In this document: piece after piece, positions 1 to 9,439 of the stretch
Layout of the letters: each line of letters begins with the position of its first letter
How positions within the stretch are numbered: position 1 is the first letter of the stretch
Source: Caulobacteraceae bacterium PMMR1
GTDB taxonomy: Bacteria > Pseudomonadota > Alphaproteobacteria > Caulobacterales > Caulobacteraceae
DNA: 64,000 nt
Assembly (NCBI GenBank): GCA_000733915.1
Contig: JPOM01000001.1
Coordinates: forward strand, 2,170,001 to 2,234,000
Reading direction: 5' to 3'
Made by a program: the position numbers and the translations under genes
The notes under the pieces: generated by a model
What the model saw: only the letters and a program-made list of their open reading frames with translations
Databases searched by the model: none
Told to the model about the DNA's origin: nothing

Positions 1-166
1 AGTCTTCGCTCGGCTCCCGACGACACCGGCCCAGCCACCTATAGGCCGTCCGCAACGATGCACCGCCAGCCAAAGCCGCCGCCTTCACCGTCCAGCCAGA
101 CTGAACACGACCGGCCAACAAGGCTCGACCAGACGGCGTCAGCCGGGCATTCTTATGCATGTTCAT
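1..166 (-). mobile_element. IS481-family transposase, N-terminal part, runs off the window edge
   Basis: Read on the minus strand from an ATG at 166 the frame is open to the window edge and begins MNMHKNARLTPSGRALL, followed by a helix-turn-helix region ending in ASLRTAYRWLGR. This is the typical start of IS481-family transposases, which cut and join the ends of their own element. Only about 55 residues are present; the DDE core lies outside the window. The end of the element probably lies between 167 and about 245, where TGAACAACCTTCA (about 229-241) could belong to the terminal repeat, but I cannot define the end. Its arrival probably removed the 5' end of the helicase that follows. Confidence in the family is high, in the exact boundary low. 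Confidence 0.8.
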
Positions 167-254
167 CCGGGGTCTCACGGCTAGAGGTTGGAGCTTCGCA
201 CCCCCACTCTCTCAGCCCGATCCCGGGTGAACAACCTTCATAGCCTCGACAGCT

Positions 255-350
255 AGAGCGGGCCATGGAGAGCCTCAACGATTGGGCGCCCGACCGCTTC
301 AATGATCTCTTGATCGAGAACGGCGATGCGTGCATATCAACCGTCATTGA
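255..350 (+). pseudogene. possible TerB-C domain remnant (about 30 residues)
   Basis: One frame reads AMESLNDWAPDRFNDLLIEN and continues with GDACIS before losing coding character. This resembles the closing part of TerB-C domains (pattern: alanine-rich, ND-W/F, F-D-x-LIE-x-GD), which occur in proteins encoded next to DUF2791 ATPases and Lhr-like helicases in defence loci. It lies directly upstream of such a helicase, which supports the idea, but the match is short and remembered rather than computed. No start codon, stop or neighbour confirms it. Confidence 0.25.
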
Positions 351-373
351 TTCAGCCAAAAATAGAACTCTGA

Positions 374-2179
374 AGACCGAGGCGGGCCCGCGCCGCGCTC
401 GACTACGTCGTGGTCGACGAGCTCCACGCCTTCTTTGATACGCCTCGGGGCAAGCAGCTCCAGTCCATCCTCGCCCGGCTAGACGCCGCCACGGGACGAA
501 CGCCAGTGCGCGTGGGCCTCTCGGCCACCTTGGCGGACGAGACCCTGGCGGCGGAGTTCCTGCGCCCGGATCACTCCCGGCCCGTGACGGTCGTCACGTC
601 CGAAACCGGCGGTCAGGAGCTCAGACTCCAGCTCCGCGGCTACATCTCGCCCGCGCGCGCTGAGCGCAGGGCGCCGGAAGGCGAGGGCGAGGTCGAGGAT
701 GGCAAGGAGGCCGCCTCGCCATCGCTCCGCGCCATCGTCGCCCACCTGTTCTCGACGCTGCGCGGCCAGCGGAGCCTGATCTTTGCCGGGTCGCGGCGGC
801 GGGTGGAGGAGGTCACCGTCGCATTGGCCGAGATGAGCGAAGCGGCCGGCGTGCCGGACGAGTTTCTCGCCCACCACGGCAGCCTCTCCCGGGAGCACCG
901 GGAGGATGCGGAGCGGCGGATGAAGGACGAGAGCCGCCCGGCGTCGGCGGTGTGCACCACGACGCTAGAGCTCGGCATCGACATCGGCCACATCGACGCC
1001 GTCGCCCAGATCGGCCCCGGCCACACCGTCTCGGGCATGCGCCAGAGGCTGGGCCGCTCGGGGCGACGGCCCGGAAAACCCTCGGTGATGCGCCTGTATG
1101 TGGAGGAAGCGGAACTGGATGCGAGGAGCCATCTGCTCGACGCGCTTCGCGCCGAGACGGTGCAGGCGATCGCCATGGTGAACCTCATGCTCCATCGCTG
1201 GAACGAGCCGCCGGGCCGGGGCTGGCTGCACCTTTCCACCCTGCAACACCAAATCCTCGCCCTGATCGGGGAACTCGGCGGGGTCCGAGCTGAGGACGCC
1301 TTCGCACGACTGGTGAAGAGCGGCGTCTTCGCCCCTGTCGACGCGGCCCTCTTCAGCCAAGTCCTCCGCCGCATGGGCGACAAGGAGGTTGGCCTCATAG
1401 AGCAGGCGCCGGACGGCCTGCTCTTGGCGGGTCCTGAGGGCGAACGGTTGCTGGAGTCGCGCGACTTCTACGCGGTATTCATGACGCCCACGGAGTTCAC
1501 GGTCCGCACCGATGGCGGCCGCACGCTCGGTAGTGTGCCCGTTGATGTCCCCTTCACGCCCGGTCAGCTCATGATCTTCGCCGGGCGGCGTTGGCGCGTG
1601 GTGGAGGTCGACTCCCGGCGGCGCGAGATCCTGGTGACGCGCGCGTCCGGCGGCCGGCCGCCGCATTTCGGCGGCAACCGCGCACCGCCCGCCGAGGCGG
1701 TGGTGACCGAAATGCGTCGCCTGTATGCGTCCGACGACACGCCGGCCTACCTCGATCCCGGAGCCTGCGACCTGCTCGGCGAAGGCCGCGCCGCCTTCGC
1801 CCGGCTCGGATTGGCCGCCTCCCGCACAGCGCGCCATGGCGACCAGCTCCTGCTTTTCCCGTAGGCGGGCGCCCCGACTTACGTCGCACTGCTCCTCGCA
1901 CTGGCGGCTGACGGCATCGAGGCGCAGGCCTCCAACCTCGCCCTGGCGGTCCCGGCGAAGCAGCGCGACGCATCGTGCAGAGCGCTGGCCCGCATCGCTG
2001 GCGCGCCGCCCGCGGACGGAGCCCAGCTGGCCGCCCGCGCGCCCGATCTCCGACGCGCTAAATTCGACGGCTACCTGGATCTTGACCTCCTCGCGCGGTG
2101 CTACGCCAGCGAGCGCCTCGACACCGCTGGTTTGCCCGCCCTTGCGTCTATTTTAGAGAGAGACCTGAGGCGCTTGTGA
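374..2179 (+). pseudogene. Lhr-like DEAD/DEAH helicase (BrxHI-like), 5'-truncated, with an internal amber codon
   Basis: The reading frame is open from about 374 without a proper start. It begins inside helicase motif II (VVVDELH at about 407) and shows VGLSATL (motif III), a helicase C domain with TTLELGIDIGHIDAVAQIG, and QRLGRSGRRPGK (motif VI). The N-terminal RecA half with Walker A is missing, so the protein cannot hydrolyse ATP. At 1862-1864 an in-frame TAG interrupts it, yet the same frame stays clearly coding (APTYVALLLALAADGIEAQA) to TGA at 2177-2179. Related proteins usually have tryptophan at that place, so TGG to TAG is the likely change. The truncation faces the IS481 element. Lhr-like helicases of this kind are often defence-associated (BREX BrxHI), which is inference here. 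Confidence 0.75.
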
Positions 2180-2693
2180 TCGCCTCCCGCCGCCTCACGG
2201 CTTCCGCAGCGCCCGGGCAGTTCGCGCCGACGTGGCGTCGATGGCCGCCTCCTGCCGCGCCGCTTCCAGCGACAGGCTCTTCTCGCGCGCCATGCGTCGA
2301 AGCTCGTCCGGGTCGTCCTCCTTGGCGACGGGCTCGGGCAGGGTCTCGGCGAAGCGCCAGGCCCCCGCGCCGCCGCTGAAGCGCACGGCGATGTCGAGCG
2401 CCAGCCGCGCCAGCTTTGCCTGCACGGCCGCCTACGCCGCATCGATCCGCGCCTGGCTGGCGGCGGCGCCCCGAACGCCTCGGCGATCGCCTGCCGCATC
2501 GCCGCCTCCTGCCGCGCCGACCGCCTTGTACCAGTCGGCCTCGACCTCCAGCCCCAACGTCGAACACCGAGGCGGCGATCTCCAGCCGGGCGCGGGCGAA
2601 GTCCTTGCGCGCCAGCTTCGCCGTCCAAGGCAGGAGCAGGAGGTCGGCCAGCGGCTGCGCGAAGCCGTAGGAGGTCTGCTGCCCGCCGCACAC
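2180..2693 (-). pseudogene. degraded TolC-family outer-membrane efflux protein fragment
   Basis: On the minus strand two frames together give a protein-like text: QTSYGFAQPLADLLLLPWTA followed by KLARKDFARARLEIAASVFD in one, then in another AKLARLALDIAVRFSGGAGA and a stretch rich in proline and acidic residues, then SLSLEAARQEAAI. Order and spacing recall outer-membrane factors of heavy-metal or RND efflux systems: a coiled-coil helix with LPxxxKLA, then LP-rich linker, then a second helical repeat. Both ends are missing and at least one frameshift is needed. It points opposite to the genes on both sides and looks like debris between two defence-gene remnants. Family assignment rests on pattern only. 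Confidence 0.4.
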
Positions 2694-2771
2694 CTACGCC
2701 CGGGGGGAGTCCGGCGCTTCAAGGCTTGACGCAGGGCTGCCGCACCCTCTACGGTTGTGCCTGGGGGGCTG

Positions 2772-5114
2772 GTGGATTTCGAATCCTTCTTCACGCACGC
2801 GGTGGGGTTTGGCCCCTACGCCTATCAGAAGCGGCTCGCCGAGCGCCTTGGCGACACCGACGCGCTGATCGCGCCCACCGGGCTTGGCAAGACCGCCGCC
2901 GTCACGCTCGCCTGGGCGTGGGCGCGCAGCGGTCTCGACCGGCCGCCGCGCGGCGCGCGACGGCTGGTCTGGTGTCTTCCGATGCGCACGCTCGTGGAGC
3001 AGACCGCTGCGGAGGCGGCGACCTGGTTCCGAAAATTGGGCGACCACTTGGGTCAGGACCGATTGCCCAAGGTTTATAAGCTCATGGGCGGAGACGTGGA
3101 CGAGGAGTGGCGGCTCCACCCGGAGCAGGACGCCGTCCTGGTCGGTACTCAGGACATGCTCGTGTCGCGGGCCCTGATGCGGGGCTACGGCATGAGCCGG
3201 TTCGGCTGGCCGATTGACTACGGCCTCCTGCACACCGACGCCTTGTGGGTGTTCGACGAGGTCCAGCTGATGGGCGCGAGCCTCGCCACGAGCGCGCAGT
3301 TGGAGGGGTTTCGCCGAGGTTGGTCGAAGCTGCGGCCTCGGTCTGTGCAGGCCGAGGCGGCGCAGGGCTGGCCGTCGCTGGCGAGCAGCTTATGGCTTTC
3401 CGCCACACTCCGGCCCGAGTGGCTCTCTACCGCCGAGTTCAGACCGCCGCTCAAGGTGCTGGACTGGAAAGCGTACGACGCTGACGCTCCGGCGGTCCGT
3501 GCACGGGTGCACGCGGTCAAGCACCTGGCGTTCGCGGAAACGGTGCTGGACGTTGACGCGGCGCGCAAGCCGGCCGCCTACGGAGAGCGCCTCGCGCGCG
3601 AGGCGCTTTCGCTGCATCGGCCAGGTCGCACGACGCTCGTGATCGTCAACACGGTCCGCCGAGCGCAGGCCATCGACGCCGCCCTGGCCAAGCTCAGGCC
3701 CGACCTGGACCGGCTCCTGGTCCACTCGCGCTTCCGCCCAAGCGAGCGGGCGGAACGCGCCCAGCGACTGCGTGCGCAGGGAGAGCGGATCGTGGTCGCG
3801 ACCCAGGCGGTGGAGGCGGGGGTCGACCTGACCTCGGCCGTGCTGCTGACTGAGCTGGCCCCGGTGTCGTCGCTGGTCCAGCGGTTCGGGCGCTGCAACC
3901 GAGGCGGTGAACTGAACGCCGACGGCGGCGCGGTCATCCGCGTGATCGACGCCGAGCTCGACGGCAAGGGCGGGGTCGCTGCGCCCTATGACGAGCCCGC
4001 GCTCGCGGCGGCCCGTGAGGCGCTGGCTGGCCTGGAGGGGGACGCCAGTCCCTCGCGGCTGGAGTCGCTCAGGCTGGAGCGCCCGAACGCCGGCGGCCAG
4101 GTGATCCGGCCGAAGGATTTCGAGGAGTTGTTCGACACCGACGCCGACCTCTCCGGCTACGACCTCGACATCTCCCCCTACATTCGCGAGGGCGACGACC
4201 TGGCGGTCCAGTTGTTCTGGCGCGACTGGAACGGGGACGAGGACGCCAAGGGGCAGGAGCCCCCTCACCGCGCGGAGCTGTGCCCGGCGCCGATCGGGGA
4301 GGCGAAGAGCTGGATCGAGCGGCGGAAGGACAAGGCTGGCAAGGTTTATATGGAGGACGCCCTGCGCAGCGGTCACAGGAACCGAGCCGGCGGATGGAGG
4401 CCGCTCGGGGAACAGGACCGGATTCGGCCCGGCCAGACCTTGATGCTCGCGGCCGACCTTGGGGGCTATACGAAGGCGCGAGGCTGAGACGCTGCTCGCT
4501 TCCGCAGAAGACGCCGGCGACGGCACGGCGCGCGAGGAGCTCGCACCCGGCGCGGCGACCGACGGCGACCCGGGCGCGTACGTCAACAAGCGCGCCATAC
4601 CCTTGACCGAGCACCTGCGCGACGTGGCCCGGGAAGCCAGAGAGCTTGCAAAGGCTGTCGAGCTGCCAAGCCCGATGGCGGAGGTGCTCGAACGCGCGGG
4701 GGGCTGGCACGACGTCGACAAGGCTCACCCGCAGTTCCGGCTGATAATCGGGCTGCCGCCCGGCGAGCCCCCGGAGCCCTACGCCAAGAGCGGACCGGGG
4801 CTGCCGAACGAACCCGAAGCCGCGGGGAGAGACAGGCCGAAGCTGCGCCCGCACTTCCGCCATGAGCTGGCGTCCGCGCTCGCCTTCCTCGAGCAATACG
4901 GAGGCAGGGACGATGACCCGCAAGCGGACCTGGTCGCCTTCTTGATCGCATGCCACCACGGCAAGGTCCGCATGGACCTGCGCGCCCTTCCCGACGAGAA
5001 GCCCGACGCCGGCCGCCCCGCCGACACTCGAATCGCCCGCGGGGTGAAGCGCTGATCCGAATCGCCGACTGGCGCGCCTCCAAGGCCGAGCAGGAGGCCG
5101 CGCCTGATGCCTGA
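2772..5114 (+). pseudogene. cas3g: type I-G (I-U) CRISPR helicase-nuclease Cas3, broken in three places
   Basis: Cas3 unwinds and degrades DNA marked by Cascade; in subtype I-G the helicase comes first and the HD nuclease last, as here. The helicase part shows Walker A LIAPTGLGKT (about 2869-2898), motif II WVFDEVQLMGA, motif III LWLSATL and motif VI LVQRFGRCNRGG. It stops at TGA 4485-4487, where relatives have Gly-Trp, so TGG to TGA is likely. The HD domain then continues in the +1 frame (about 4495-5051) with WHDVDKAHPQF, FRHELASALA and ACHHGKVR. After RIARGV at about 5045 the family's segment before the tail is missing and the frame returns to the original one for LIRIADWRASKAEQEA, ending at TGA 5112-5114. 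I prefer GTG 2772, four bases after a GGGGGG ribosome site, over GTG 2757. The protein cannot be made intact. Confidence 0.85.
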
Positions 5115-5163
5115 CCGCGTCGACCACGCCCTGGACGGCTGCCGCCCGACCCCGCTCGCCAGC
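5107..5163 (+). pseudogene. csx17: 5' end of csx17 (type I-G Cas8), cut off by an IS3-family remnant
   Basis: An ATG at 5107 overlaps the cas3 stop by eight bases (ATGCCTGA), the usual coupling of co-translated cas genes. It opens MPDRVDHALDGCRPTPLAS, close to the conserved start of Csx17 proteins (xLDGCxPxPLAxYLKALGxLR), the large subunit of the type I-G effector complex. After the serine at 5161-5163 the similarity stops and A-rich DNA begins, the edge of a transposase remnant read on the other strand. Csx17 is normally about 700 residues, so over 95 % of the gene is absent, and no later part of csx17 or other cas genes reappears beyond the IS. The match is short but the position next to a type I-G cas3 makes it convincing. 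Confidence 0.65.
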
Positions 5164-5361
5164 AAAAAAATGCGTCGTCTCCGTCACTGCAATCGTCTTC
5201 ACCGCATCGGCGATCGACCTGCCCTGTGCGGTCAAGACATCAACCTGCCGAAGCTTGGCGACGATCTCTTCCGGCTTTTGGCGCTTCCTTGCCATCGTTC
5301 CATCCATCCAAAATGGTCCTCGGACCAACATAAGGGATGGATCACTTCAAGGGGGTCAGAC
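5164..5361 (-). mobile_element. IS3-family element remnant with truncated orfA
   Basis: On the minus strand from ATG 5295 the text is MARKRQKPEEIVAKLRQVDV, then an AQG-SIADAVKTIAVTET stretch. This is the N-terminal HTH_Tnp_1 domain of OrfA in one group of IS3-family elements. The match stops at about 5170, where the family continues with a YYRWR-like motif. The start-side end is probably the TTGGTCTGACCCCCTT sequence (minus strand, about 5363-5348), a plausible terminal repeat. OrfB and the other end are absent. Its truncated side abuts the csx17 fragment, and its other side lies about 60 bases from the stop of the PepSY gene, so insertion followed by a deletion removed the rest of the CRISPR locus. 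Confidence 0.65.
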
Positions 5362-5424
5362 CAAGCCCCTGGCAAAGGCTGAACAACTTCCTTGGCAACG
5401 ACAACTAGTGGCGCAAACCTGCCA

Positions 5425-6726
5425 TCAGATGGGTTTGCGATACTCTCTCCGCCTGCCTATCACGGCCGTTCCGATCTGAATTGCAGTGCACGAGACCACA
5501 AACGTCTCTGGGACGGAAAGCGTCGGTGATAGTAGCGCGCTCATTGCAAGCGAAAAGGGAACGCCCCAAGTCCAGGCCAGCCATGCGCGAAAGAAGCGAG
5601 GGCGTGGATGGCCCTTGTCGGCTTGGCGGGCGAGCCAGATGGTGATGCCGGACGCACTGACGAAGGTGAGCGCCGCGCCCAGGAGCACATAGACCAGTCG
5701 CACCGGCAGCCCGCCAAAAAAGCCGAAGTGGAGCTGCGCCGCGCCGGAAAAGGCCTGCAGGCCGAGGTCACCGGTGGCGAAGCGGCCGCGCCCGATCTCC
5801 CGCCCTGCGGCGTCGAAATAGAAGTCTTCCCCGCGAGGCAGGCGGGTGGGGGCGGTCACCTCCACCCGGATGCGGGAGCCGCGGGTCAGGGGGCGCTCGA
5901 TGCCGACATAGTAGAGGCGGGCGCCCGGCATGGCAGCGGTGGCGCGGGCGACGATCGCCTCGATGTCGGGCAGGGGAGCGGCGACCGCGTCGGCCTTGGG
6001 CTCTGGGCCGACGATGGGGGCGTAGACGCGGCCGATGTTGCCGTGGAAGCCGATCGCCGCCACGGTCATGACGGCGAGGTTGGCGAGGCCGAACAGGGCG
6101 CCGGTGAGGGTCACCGCGACGTGGAAGGGCAGGCCCCAGACGCTCAGCCGGTTGTGCAGCTCCGCCTCGCGCAGTCGCTCCGACCCGTTCAGCTTCAGGC
6201 GGAAGGCGTCGCGGAAGATGCGAGGATGCGAGAGCACGCCAGAGAGGATCAGCGAAAGCAGCGCCGCCCCGATCAGTCCCACCACCAGCGAGCCCCACGG
6301 GGCCGGCGCGGTGAGGGTCATGTGCAGTTCGGTGACGAAGTCGGTGAAGGGGGTGCGCAGCGGGGTGAGCCGCCCCTCCGCGTCGGCAATATAGCTGCGC
6401 TCGCCGCTTGGGCCGCTGGTGGAGACGGTCAGGCGTTGGCGCGGGGTGACCGGGGCGATGGCGTAGAGGTTGGTGGCGGGCCCTTTGGCCAAGGCGGCGG
6501 CGATGGCGGCGTTGAGGGCGCCGGACTTGGGTGACGCGGCGGCGGGCGTCGGCTGCTCCACCAGCTTCATCTCGTCCACCAGGACGCTGACCGTGCCGGT
6601 GAGGCAGACGAGGTAGATCAGGGCGCCGAAGGCCAGGCCCACGGCCGAGTGTCCCGCCAGGGCGGCGGCGGTGAAGCGTGGCGGGACCTTGGGCCAACCC
6701 CAGCACTTGGTGGTCTTGGCGTTCAC
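5425..6726 (-). CDS. PepSY-associated TM helix protein (siderophore reductase-like)
   Basis: An inner-membrane protein of about 433 residues with the PepSY_TM arrangement: an N-terminal transmembrane helix (HSAVGLAFGALIYLVCLTGT), a periplasmic PepSY-like region, two central helices (WGSLVVGLIGAALLSLILSG and FHVAVTLTGALFGLANLAVM), a second periplasmic region and further C-terminal helices. In TonB-receptor operons such proteins are thought to help release iron from siderophores by reduction. Start: GTG 6726, whose GTGA overlaps the stop of the upstream gene, making translational coupling likely. The minus-strand frame is open further upstream, but that part overlaps the preceding gene. The last residues after about 5480 look unlike the family and lie beside the IS3 remnant, so the C-terminus may have been altered. 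Confidence 0.8.
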   Translation of the reverse strand: MNAKTTKCWGWPKVPPRFTAAALAGHSAVGLAFGALIYLVCLTGTVSVLVDEMKLVEQPTPAAASPKSGALNAAIAAALAKGPATNLYAIAPVTPRQRLTVSTSGPSGERSYIADAEGRLTPLRTPFTDFVTELHMTLTAPAPWGSLVVGLIGAALLSLILSGVLSHPRIFRDAFRLKLNGSERLREAELHNRLSVWGLPFHVAVTLTGALFGLANLAVMTVAAIGFHGNIGRVYAPIVGPEPKADAVAAPLPDIEAIVARATAAMPGARLYYVGIERPLTRGSRIRVEVTAPTRLPRGEDFYFDAAGREIGRGRFATGDLGLQAFSGAAQLHFGFFGGLPVRLVYVLLGAALTFVSASGITIWLARQADKGHPRPRFFRAWLAWTWGVPFSLAMSALLSPTLSVPETFVVSCTAIQIGTAVIGRRREYRKPI

Positions 6727-7279
6727 AGCAGCGCCGACCCGAACCCGGCCAGGGCCAGGACACTGAGTCCGGCGGTGACGCGGTGCAGCCGCGCGTCGGT
6801 GGTCGCCCACACCCCGGCCGCCGCCCACATCAGCGGCAGCAGGAAGCCCGCCGCCACCAGCCGGTCCGCCTCGCTCCACGGCGCGCGCAGGGCGACCGCC
6901 ACGGCCAGGCCGAGAGCGGCGACGCCGGCCATAGGCCCGGCCAGGGCCGTGCGCGCCAGGCCGCGCCACAGGGGCCGGAGGAGGGGGGAAGGTCGGCGGC
7001 CGAAGCCTCCGCCGTGCGGCCGGTGCGCTTGCGGCCCGGCCGCCATTCGGCTTCGCCGGCGATGAGGATCAGCGCCACGAGCGCAGGGGACAGGGCCGCA
7101 AAGGCCGCCGCTCTGTCCCAGTCGGCACCGGTAGCGCGCCAAGGCAGGAGGGCGAGGAACAGCAGCCCCCACCCGGCCAGGGTCAGCCCCGGGCCGCCGC
7201 GGCGCTTCCACGCCCGATGGACCAGCACAGTTCCCCCGAGGGCGCAAAGGACGGCGAGGGCGGTGTAGAGCAGGCTCAC
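6723..7279 (-). CDS. small iron-operon membrane protein, frameshifted
   Basis: Between the TonB receptor and the PepSY protein lies a gene for about 185 residues. Its first part (GTG 7279: VSLLYTALAVLCALGGTVLV, then a second helix LTLAGWGLLFLALLPW) is in one frame; its last part (RTALAGPMAGVAALGLAVAV, then LVAAGFLLPLMWAAAGVWAT) is in another. The change must occur at about 6985-6995 in a G6 run (C6 on the coding strand). The product would have several transmembrane helices and resembles the small unnamed membrane proteins that accompany PepSY proteins in siderophore operons (DUF3325/DUF3649-like position). GTGA overlaps at both ends tie it to its neighbours. The frameshift may be a sequencing error. 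Confidence 0.6.
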
Positions 7280-9426
7280 CAACGGTACTTCAGGCTGGCG
7301 TGGACGTTGCGGCCCGCCCCGTACCAGCACCACAGAGTGGCGTAGCAGGACGAGACGTAGCGCTTGTCGAAGAGGTTGGTGGCGTCGAGGTTTAGGCTCA
7401 GGCCGCGCCAGGTGGGAGAGAGCTTGCCGAAGTCGTAGCTGGCCAGGAGGTCCACCAGGGTTGCGCCGGGGATCTTCAGCGCACCCGCCGTGGGTCCGCC
7501 GCCGACGCCGTTGAAGTTGCGGCCGAGGTAGCGCACGCCGCCGCCGAAACCGAGCCCGCCGAGGGCGCCAACCTGCACCTTGTAGAAGGCGAGGACATTG
7601 CCGGTCTGCTGCGGCACGCCGTAGGGGCGGGCGCCGATCAGGCCGGACTGGTCCTTGGTGACGATGTTGTCGAGATAGGTGTAGCTGGCCTTCAGCTCGA
7701 GGCTCTTGCGGGGCTTGGTGGAGCCTTCCAGCTCAATCCCGCGCGAGCGCACCTCGCCCGCCGCGAGCGAGCCGCCGTAAAGGGGGGCGGTCGGGTCCTG
7801 CGTCGCTACATTGGTCTGGCGCAGGTCGTAGAGCGAGGCGGTGAGCAGGGTGTCCCAGATCTTGGGCTGATACTTGATGCCGATCTCGGCCTGCTTGCCT
7901 TCGGTGGGCGGCAGGATCTTGCCGAACTTGTCGGTGGCGGTCTGCGGCTGGAACGAGGTCGAGTAGGAGGCGTAGGGGGCGACGCCGCTGTCGAACAGGT
8001 AGAGCAGGCCGATGCGGCCGGTGAACTTGTGCTGGTCTAAGGCGGCGGTCGTTCCGCCGAGGCGGTCGTACTGGGCCTGGTCGACCCAGTCGTTGCGGCC
8101 GCTCAGCACTAGGCGCAGGCGGTCGAGGGCGATCTGGTCTTGGGCGTAGAGGCCGGTCTGGTTCAGGTTCAGGCGGACGCTGAAGCTGATGCTGGGGTCG
8201 GTGACCGGCAGGCCGTAAACCGGATTATAGGCGTCGAGCAGCGAGGCCGAGCCGCCGAAGCCCGCCCGCTCGGTCTGGCCGGTGTGTTGGTAGTCGATCC
8301 CCGCCACGATGGTGTGGGTGAATGGGCCGGTGTGCAGGGCGCCCGCGATCTGATTGTCGGCGGTGAAGGCGTCCACCCCCTCGTCCGCCAGGGCCACCGA
8401 CCGGAACAGGGTGCGCTCCGCCACGTCGATGAAGCCGAGCTGGTAGACGCTGCGGTAGCTCGTGGTGGTGCGCATAAAGCGCAGGTTGGAGTGGAAGACC
8501 CAGTCGCCGTAGCCGAGATAGCGGCTGAACAACGAGGTAACCGCGTTCTCGACCCGGTTGAAGCGCTCATAGTTGCCTTCCCCGTCATAGAAGTCGCGCG
8601 GGATCGGGCCGTTGGGGTTGGGCAGCAGCGAGCCTTGCAACGGCATGGCGCCATAGTCGCCGGCCTTCGGGTCGCGCTGGTACAGATAGATCAGAGTCCA
8701 GCTGGTCTTGTCGTCCGGCCGCCAGGTAATGGCGGGGCTGATGCCGTAGCGCACCGCCTCCACGTGCTGAGTCTCGGTGTCAGAGCGGCGGGCGAAGCCG
8801 TCGAGGCGGAAGGTGAACTTGCCGTCGCTGTCGAACTTGCCGCCAAGGTCGAAGGCGCCGCGCACGGTGCCGAAGCTGCCGCCGGACAGCTCCACCTCGC
8901 CGAAGCTGTCCCGCGTCGGCAGCTTGCTCGACAGGGCGACGATGCCGCCGGGGCTGGCCTGGCCGTACAGGACCGAGGCCGGACCCTTCACCACCTCGAC
9001 CCGGTCGAGGAAGCCGAGGTCGATCTGCGGAGTGGCGTAGCCGTTGGTGGAGCCGATCAGACGCATGCCGTCGAGATACTGGTCGGGGCTGAAGCCACGC
9101 AGGGTCTGCAGGTCGTAACGGGCGGCGGTGTTGCCGCGCGTGTCGGGGCCGACCCCGGCGGTGTAATGCATCGCCTCGTTGAGGTTTTCGACCACGCGCA
9201 GGTCGAGGTCGCCGCGGTCGATCACGCTAATGGACTGCGGGGTTTCGATCAGCGGGGTGTTGGTCTTCGTGCCGCTGCGCGCCTGGGTATCTGCGCGCTG
9301 GCCGGTGACCACCACTTCGGACACCGACGGCTCGGCCGTCTCGCCCGCCAGGGTGCGATCAGCGAGGGCGATGGTGGAGACGCCCATCAGAGCGAACAGG
9401 CGGACACGACGGAAAACTGGCGACAC
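7276..9426 (-). CDS. TonB-dependent siderophore receptor
   Basis: A 716-residue outer-membrane receptor that imports ferric siderophores using TonB energy. GTG 9426 gives a signal peptide (VRLFALMGVSTIALADRTLA) followed by a TonB box (SEVVVTGQ), a plug domain with IETPQSISVIDRGDL and GVGPDTRGN, and a beta-barrel ending in YRW, an aromatic C-terminus as needed for barrel insertion. The plug phrase PQSISV is typical of the FhuA/FpvA-like siderophore group. The minus-strand frame continues further upstream, but that part is transposase DNA. It is the first gene of an operon with the two genes downstream. A palindrome of Fur-box type sits 14 bases upstream of the start. Confidence 0.9.
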   Translation of the reverse strand: MSPVFRRVRLFALMGVSTIALADRTLAGETAEPSVSEVVVTGQRADTQARSGTKTNTPLIETPQSISVIDRGDLDLRVVENLNEAMHYTAGVGPDTRGNTAARYDLQTLRGFSPDQYLDGMRLIGSTNGYATPQIDLGFLDRVEVVKGPASVLYGQASPGGIVALSSKLPTRDSFGEVELSGGSFGTVRGAFDLGGKFDSDGKFTFRLDGFARRSDTETQHVEAVRYGISPAITWRPDDKTSWTLIYLYQRDPKAGDYGAMPLQGSLLPNPNGPIPRDFYDGEGNYERFNRVENAVTSLFSRYLGYGDWVFHSNLRFMRTTTSYRSVYQLGFIDVAERTLFRSVALADEGVDAFTADNQIAGALHTGPFTHTIVAGIDYQHTGQTERAGFGGSASLLDAYNPVYGLPVTDPSISFSVRLNLNQTGLYAQDQIALDRLRLVLSGRNDWVDQAQYDRLGGTTAALDQHKFTGRIGLLYLFDSGVAPYASYSTSFQPQTATDKFGKILPPTEGKQAEIGIKYQPKIWDTLLTASLYDLRQTNVATQDPTAPLYGGSLAAGEVRSRGIELEGSTKPRKSLELKASYTYLDNIVTKDQSGLIGARPYGVPQQTGNVLAFYKVQVGALGGLGFGGGVRYLGRNFNGVGGGPTAGALKIPGATLVDLLASYDFGKLSPTWRGLSLNLDATNLFDKRYVSSCYATLWCWYGAGRNVHASLKYRW

Positions 9427-9439
9427 AACACCCTCACTT

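Noticed and set aside
3390-4721. A 443-codon minus-strand frame antisense to cas3
   Set aside because: No recognisable domain, while the plus strand shows all helicase motifs.
2180-5480. A CRISPR repeat-spacer array near cas3
   Set aside because: No regularly spaced direct repeats were seen on either side of the cas3/csx17 remnants.
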